A DNA stretch of 64,000 bases from assembly GCF_002260525.1 (NCBI RefSeq), contig NZ_MRYI01000001.1, positions 186,001 to 250,000 of the forward strand, in the 5' to 3' direction. The translations under genes were made by a program, and so were the position numbers. Below, in pieces: positions 59,986 to 64,000 of this stretch. Below the pieces are notes generated by a model. The model was not told the origin of the DNA and searched no databases. It saw nothing but the letters and a program-made list of their open reading frames with translations. Source of the stretch: Hahella sp. CCB-MM4 (GTDB taxonomy: Bacteria; Pseudomonadota; Gammaproteobacteria; Pseudomonadales; Oleiphilaceae). Every line of letters begins with the position of its first letter. Within the stretch, counting starts at the first letter, position 1.

Positions 59986-61254
59986 CTAATGCTGCACAAG
60001 CAACAGTTTATCGGCGTCCACCTGCCACCTCCACCAGGGCGTTTCAGACAGACATACACCACCAACCCAGCGGGGCTTTGGCCCGCACTGGGACCAATCC
60101 AGCTCTCCTCCCAAAAGTTGCCTGCCCGTTTCGTTAATCTGGATAGTTCGTTTCGGCCAGGGCTGTGGATCTCCGTCATCGACCACATCAAACGGAGCGG
60201 TGTCGGCGAACCTTAACCCGTTCATCTCAGCAAAGAACATTAAGTCCCCTAAAAATACTCTTGGCTCGGTTTCCCTGACCAGATGGCCAAAGATTTGCCC
60301 GCCAGTCCTCGGCTCCACTTGTATTGCTTCTAAAGCCAATTGCTGCGTCAAACTCAATCCATTGAACCGACTGGGGAGCTCCTGTATATGCCGAAAAATA
60401 GCACCCGACATGAAAGGTAATTCCGACAACCCCTTTCTCTGAATACTCTCCAGCAACACAGGTGACGGGGAAGTCAGTGCCAGCCAGACATTTTCAGCTT
60501 GCTCAATCATATGGGCATTCACTGGACATCTCTGCCGCCATAAGGATCTTAAACCTTCCGGCTCCAACCTACCCAAGCCGTTAAACCGTTTAATGGCGGG
60601 AAAGCGGTCAATATTGATCAGATGGACTTTAGCCGAATGAACCTTCGGCATATGGGACAGAATGTATGCGAGAATCAGTTGATCGTAACTGTCATGCTCA
60701 AACCAGAGCACCACCTCATCATAAAGCTCCCAGCATGCGTTGAGCTGCTGATATTCTTTATGTTGCCGGGTTTTCACTTCCTGCAAAGGAAGACCATATG
60801 CACTGGAAATGAACTCTGCCCGAGCTGTCAGCAAATTCTCCGCGGGCACCGGCCCCTGGCAAAACGGATCAGAGAATTCCAGAAAGGCGCCGCAGAATCC
60901 CGCTAACTTCAATCCCTCCCGGATGTCACAACCACATCGCAGATGGAGCGTAGAAGCCCTATCCAGAGGTCGCGCCGCCTGAGCAATGGCTCTTCGATGA
61001 TACTCCAGATTTTCCACATGCCTGACCAATGCCGGCCAGCTGGCAAGTCCATATTCCCGAGCCAGCCCCCATTGAATGTCCGCCAGCTTTACCTGCGACC
61101 TATCAATCAACAGCGTATTAGCTCTTGGATGATGTTCTAAAAACCAGTGGGAAGCCTGATCCTCTCCGTTCAACAGACGCTTGTGGAGACGCTTGGCATG
61201 TTTCCGAATAAACTCCAGCGACAGACGCGGAGCTTCAAGTGAAGATTGCGACAT
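59986..61254 (-). CDS. DUF1835-domain protein
   Basis: 422 residues. N-terminal part with a repeated-type motif (IQWGLAREYGLASWPALVRH), then DUF1835 (STLHLRCGCDIREGLKLAGF, FCQGPVPAENLLTAR, VLWFEHDSYDQLILAYIL) and a C-terminal domain (HLVRETEPRVFLGDLMFFAE). DUF1835 proteins are uncharacterised. GAGGG lies before the ATG. Converges with ygiQ after 70 bases. Confidence 0.8.
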   Translation of the reverse strand: MSQSSLEAPRLSLEFIRKHAKRLHKRLLNGEDQASHWFLEHHPRANTLLIDRSQVKLADIQWGLAREYGLASWPALVRHVENLEYHRRAIAQAARPLDRASTLHLRCGCDIREGLKLAGFCGAFLEFSDPFCQGPVPAENLLTARAEFISSAYGLPLQEVKTRQHKEYQQLNACWELYDEVVLWFEHDSYDQLILAYILSHMPKVHSAKVHLINIDRFPAIKRFNGLGRLEPEGLRSLWRQRCPVNAHMIEQAENVWLALTSPSPVLLESIQRKGLSELPFMSGAIFRHIQELPSRFNGLSLTQQLALEAIQVEPRTGGQIFGHLVRETEPRVFLGDLMFFAEMNGLRFADTAPFDVVDDGDPQPWPKRTIQINETGRQLLGGELDWSQCGPKPRWVGGVCLSETPWWRWQVDADKLLLVQH

Positions 61255-61448
61255 AAGACAGCCCTCGTTTTTGACCTGTGCTCGCCACTGTCAGGACTTA
61301 AAGGGTTGCCTGGATTTCTGGGTTTGATGATCGTGAGTTGAACTCTTCCCGCGAGCCTGGGTGCTTCGATCCAGCACCCGAAAGAACATAAAGGCAATCG
61401 AGCGGAAACTCAATCCCGATAGAAAAGAAATTCTGTGCCGATCTGAAA

Positions 61449-62063
61449 TCAATCAGCCTCAGGTATCCGGTAAGCGCAATTCTGACACTGACGCCTGTAG
61501 GCCAACTGTATCGCCTCCGGCTCATCCATCAGCATATCCGGAAAGGTATCTGTCGTTTGCATCAGTCTGCTCTCTAACGCAATTTGTCCCTCCAGCTCTC
61601 CTTCGTGAAGAATATGCTGCAGCTCACAACCATATTGATGAAGCAACGACCACCCCACCAGCAGGCTACGATGACAGATCGCCGGATCCTTCTCGGCACA
61701 ACTCAACGCGATCGTGTAACCCTTATCGATGCCATCAAACAGCCGCTGAATACCGGACTTGAACAGAGCAGATTCCATCAGACGATCAAACTGGACCTGT
61801 CTTCGTTCATCGTAGTGGGCCGGATCCTTCGAGCGAGGGCCAAGCTCCGGCCCCAGATAAACATAGCCGATCCCAGAGGCCTTAAGCGTGTGGCGGAGAG
61901 CTTCCTGATGGTAGTCATGAAAAGCTTTGCTGTAGGGAACCGAACGAATATCGGCCACTACATCAACATTGTAGTGATGCAATTGCTCTATGTAGGTTGC
62001 TATTGGCTTGGTGGCATATCCAATGCTAAAAAGGGGCCGGATATCGGTTACCGCAGACTCCAT
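61449..62063 (-). CDS. DUF488-family protein
   Basis: 204 residues. The family pattern is clear: LFSIGYATKPIATYIEQLHH, VDVVADIRSVPYSKAFHDYH, YLGPELGPR, and a conserved CAEKDPAICHRSLLV with His. DUF488 proteins are uncharacterised but common. It is 40 bases from the DHH gene on the same strand. Confidence 0.87.
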   Translation of the reverse strand: MESAVTDIRPLFSIGYATKPIATYIEQLHHYNVDVVADIRSVPYSKAFHDYHQEALRHTLKASGIGYVYLGPELGPRSKDPAHYDERRQVQFDRLMESALFKSGIQRLFDGIDKGYTIALSCAEKDPAICHRSLLVGWSLLHQYGCELQHILHEGELEGQIALESRLMQTTDTFPDMLMDEPEAIQLAYRRQCQNCAYRIPEAD

Positions 62064-62103
62064 AACGACAACTTAGATGAATTAGTGAAAACTTACTCTC
62101 AGC

Positions 62104-62973
62104 TTAGGTTCCGGTATTAGCCAGATCCGCATTATTCAGCCTTCTGGTTGAAGCGGACAACGGAGTAGAAAAACCTGAGGCCCGGGCATGCCCACCTCCT
62201 CCAAACAGGGAAGCGATCTGGGAAACATCTTCGCCTTCCGCCGAAGACCGCAGAGACCATATACGTTTTTCCGGTTTATCCAGATACCCTGCGGCAAAAG
62301 GATACCCCTGGGCAAGTTCGCCCAGAACTTCGCTGATGATATTGGTGGGACAGTTAACTATTGGAACATCGAAACCGGCAATCCGACCCATGGCGGCACG
62401 CTTCTTATACTGAATAATCTCCAGATTACGATAGCGGTTAATCACCTTCCCTTCACGAGCCAGATCCTCCAGCAGCGGCAGCTCATCCAGCCAGGGCAGC
62501 CAGACATCAAACTCCTGGGGGTAGGATGCTAACGCTGCAGTCACGTCACGGGACTCAGGTATTGTCCAGCTCCAAAGGTCTCGGTCCTGAATACATTGCA
62601 GCAATCGGGGTACCGGCTCTCGATGGAAGTATTCCCAGGTTATCACAGCGCCGGAACGGTTCATGTCAAAGACCATTTCCAGGTGTGGAAAGTCTTGATC
62701 CAACCCTTTGCAGTCCTGGTAGGCACTGATGTGATGATCCAGTATGGTGACCTTCGAAGCAGCCTCACAAAGCGTCTGCATCGTGGCGCGCGGATAACAG
62801 AAGTCCAGAAGATAGACTTCTCTATCCATCACATTAGGCGGTGGTTCGTTGTGCTGGGCAGCATAGTACTCAACTTCCAGTCCCTCACGGCAATTAAGAT
62901 AGCAATATGCCGCCAGAGCGCTACCGAAGCCATCCAGACATCCCCCGCCATGGTATATCACCATTGGTTGCAT
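62104..62973 (-). CDS. DHH-family phosphoesterase
   Basis: About 289 residues. MQPMVIYHGGGCLDGFGSAL with the first Asp motif, then VTILDHHISAYQD holding the DHH signature, and a C-terminal half (LFGGGGHARASGFSTP) typical of DHHA1. Related proteins hydrolyse nucleotides or oligonucleotides, such as NrnA-type nanoRNases. GGGAGAAAAGG precedes the chosen ATG. The open frame continues to 63024. Confidence 0.85.
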   Translation of the reverse strand: MQPMVIYHGGGCLDGFGSALAAYCYLNCREGLEVEYYAAQHNEPPPNVMDREVYLLDFCYPRATMQTLCEAASKVTILDHHISAYQDCKGLDQDFPHLEMVFDMNRSGAVITWEYFHREPVPRLLQCIQDRDLWSWTIPESRDVTAALASYPQEFDVWLPWLDELPLLEDLAREGKVINRYRNLEIIQYKKRAAMGRIAGFDVPIVNCPTNIISEVLGELAQGYPFAAGYLDKPEKRIWSLRSSAEGEDVSQIASLFGGGGHARASGFSTPLSASTRRLNNADLANTGT

Positions 62974-63126
62974 CCTTTTCTCCCGACTAAACGTCTCCCT
63001 TACTGACAATCGACACCACAACAATTGCCAACCATTCCCGGCAAGAACCGGAAACCATTAATATTCATTTGTTTAAAGGATACGGCACCGGCCTGCATTA
63101 AGACCAGTGCCTGTTTTGGATAGGCC

Positions 63127-64000
63127 TTAAATCAGAAGGCCACGGATCGTGTAGAAAAGGAACGCAGCTAAAAGAGCAGAGGCAGGAACGGTGATAATCC
63201 AGGCAGCAACAATCTTCTTCATGCTGGCACGTTTTACCAATTCCTCTTTATAGACATTCTTTAAGCGTTTACGCTCACTTTTGGTAAGGGGAACGTCTTC
63301 TTTGTTTTTCTTCGCCTGCTTCAGCATCAGCTTCATGTCTTCAACGGAAGCTTCCTGGAAGTTTTTGAGGAATTTCTGCAATTTTTCCCGTTCGATACCA
63401 GCATGATCATCAATAATCTGATGTAACTGGCTGGCATAGCTGACCTTAAGGTACTCTCTCAGGAAACCGACACCAAATACCGCTCCCACTGCAATATGAG
63501 TGGAGCTGACCGGCAATCCAAGCTGGGATGCGATAATGACGGTAATCGCGGCTGCCAGGGCAATACAGAATGCCCGGGTTTTATCCAGCTCGGTAATTTC
63601 ATTACCGACCGTACGAATCAGTTTTGGACCATATAACAGAAGGCCAATGGCAATTCCTATGGCTCCGATCATCATTACCCAAAGCGGAATAGAAGCAGAT
63701 TTAACAATCCCATGATTGATAATTGCATCGTTGATTGCCGCCAGAGGGCCGATTGCATTGGCCACATCGTTGGCACCATGCGCAAAGCTCAGCAAGGCCG
63801 CTGCAAATATCAAAGGAACGGTAAACAGTCGGTTCACACTATCCCGATGGTTTTCCAACTTGGCACCGGCTTTCTTGATTAGCGGAATTAAGAAGGCATA
63901 AATCACCAAAGCACTGACGCCGCCAATTGCCAACGCCGTTGTAAAATCCAGCTTGACGATTTTCTTGGTGCCCTTCAGCAGCAGGTAGGTGACAAAAGCC
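63127..64000 (-). CDS. Inorganic phosphate transporter, Pit family (partial, cut by window edge)
   Basis: The reading frame runs past the window end; 291 residues are visible. The duplicated Pit core is recognised from SFAHGANDVANAIGPLAAI and PVSSTHIAVGAVFGVGFL, and the central cytoplasmic insert (QAKKNKEDVPLTKSERKRLK). Membrane helices are visible on both sides. Pit proteins import phosphate with a proton or sodium. The start lies to the right of 64000. Confidence 0.93.
   Translation of the reverse strand, partial: AFVTYLLLKGTKKIVKLDFTTALAIGGVSALVIYAFLIPLIKKAGAKLENHRDSVNRLFTVPLIFAAALLSFAHGANDVANAIGPLAAINDAIINHGIVKSASIPLWVMMIGAIGIAIGLLLYGPKLIRTVGNEITELDKTRAFCIALAAAITVIIASQLGLPVSSTHIAVGAVFGVGFLREYLKVSYASQLHQIIDDHAGIEREKLQKFLKNFQEASVEDMKLMLKQAKKNKEDVPLTKSERKRLKNVYKEELVKRASMKKIVAAWIITVPASALLAAFLFYTIRGLLI

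Noticed and set aside
1-64000. CRISPR arrays, tRNA or rRNA genes, insertion sequences, prophage
   Set aside because: Reading the gaps on both strands revealed no regularly spaced repeats with spacers, no tRNA-like cloverleaf and no transposase or phage protein. A tRNA scan would be needed to exclude a missed tRNA.

Overview
This 64 kb window looks like chromosome from a free-living, probably marine or aquatic gammaproteobacterium (Oceanospirillales/Pseudomonadales-like). That placement is inferred from the gene families present: CobQ/CobU with a riboswitch-controlled BtuB, PhhA, a Pseudomonas-type FAN1 nuclease next to an XPD/DinG-like helicase, TAXI-TRAP transport, YgiQ, and many orphan periplasmic binding proteins. 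No rRNA, tRNA, CRISPR array, insertion sequence or phage gene was recognised.

Layout. 0-3.9 kb: end of a cobalamin gene cluster (cobU partial, cobQ, btuB) behind a cobalamin riboswitch and a possible Anr/FNR box. 4-7.5 kb: VOC protein, GNAT acetyltransferase, degenerate EAL-HDOD protein, phenylalanine hydroxylase and a hexanucleotide tandem repeat. 7.5-10.8 kb: TAXI-type TRAP transporter with a well-spaced sigma-54 promoter. 11-17 kb: two small proteins, then a tightly overlapping operon of GlxA-like regulator, FAN1 nuclease and nuclease-helicase, preceded by a long palindrome and a strongly folded intergenic segment. 17-18.8 kb: DUF1223 protein and a binding protein. 19-24.2 kb: secreted phosphate-scavenging genes (glycerophosphodiesterase, alkaline phosphatase), each preceded by PHO-box-like repeats. 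24.2-32.2 kb: a 620-base region with a second sigma-54-like promoter and a terminator, then binding protein, porin, small lipoprotein, ABC-type binding protein and a DctB/DctD-like two-component system. 32-41 kb: mostly single-gene metabolic and housekeeping functions (panB, nitrilase-family hydrolase, methyltransferase, acetyltransferase, LysE exporter, CHMI isomerase). 42.4-45.6 kb: MscS-like channel, a membrane-less MgtE half-protein and full MgtE. 45.7-48.2 kb: methyltransferase, a LysR regulator with two dyads, a binding protein. 48.4-57.2 kb: a run of about 18 small, mostly unrecognised genes all on the minus strand, visibly more A+T-rich, with two small tyrosine/dual-specificity phosphatases and a partial gene duplication; it looks like an accessory region. 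57.6-64 kb: core-type genes (YgiQ, DUF1835, DUF488, DHH phosphoesterase, Pit phosphate transporter cut by the window edge).

How the parts may fit. The NtrC-class regulator at 30864-32219 keeps its GAFTGA motif, so it should act at sigma-54 promoters; the best candidate site in the window drives the TRAP operon 20 kb away and a second lies upstream of the binding protein/porin cluster. The phosphatases, their PHO-like boxes and the Pit transporter point to a phosphate economy. FAN1 plus the iron-sulfur helicase is a plausible DNA crosslink-repair unit whose regulator carries a DJ-1-like domain. The most unusual features are the FAN1 operon with its palindrome, the possible sigma-54-dependent small RNA at 24.4-24.65 kb, and the small-gene island with its duplicated fragment.
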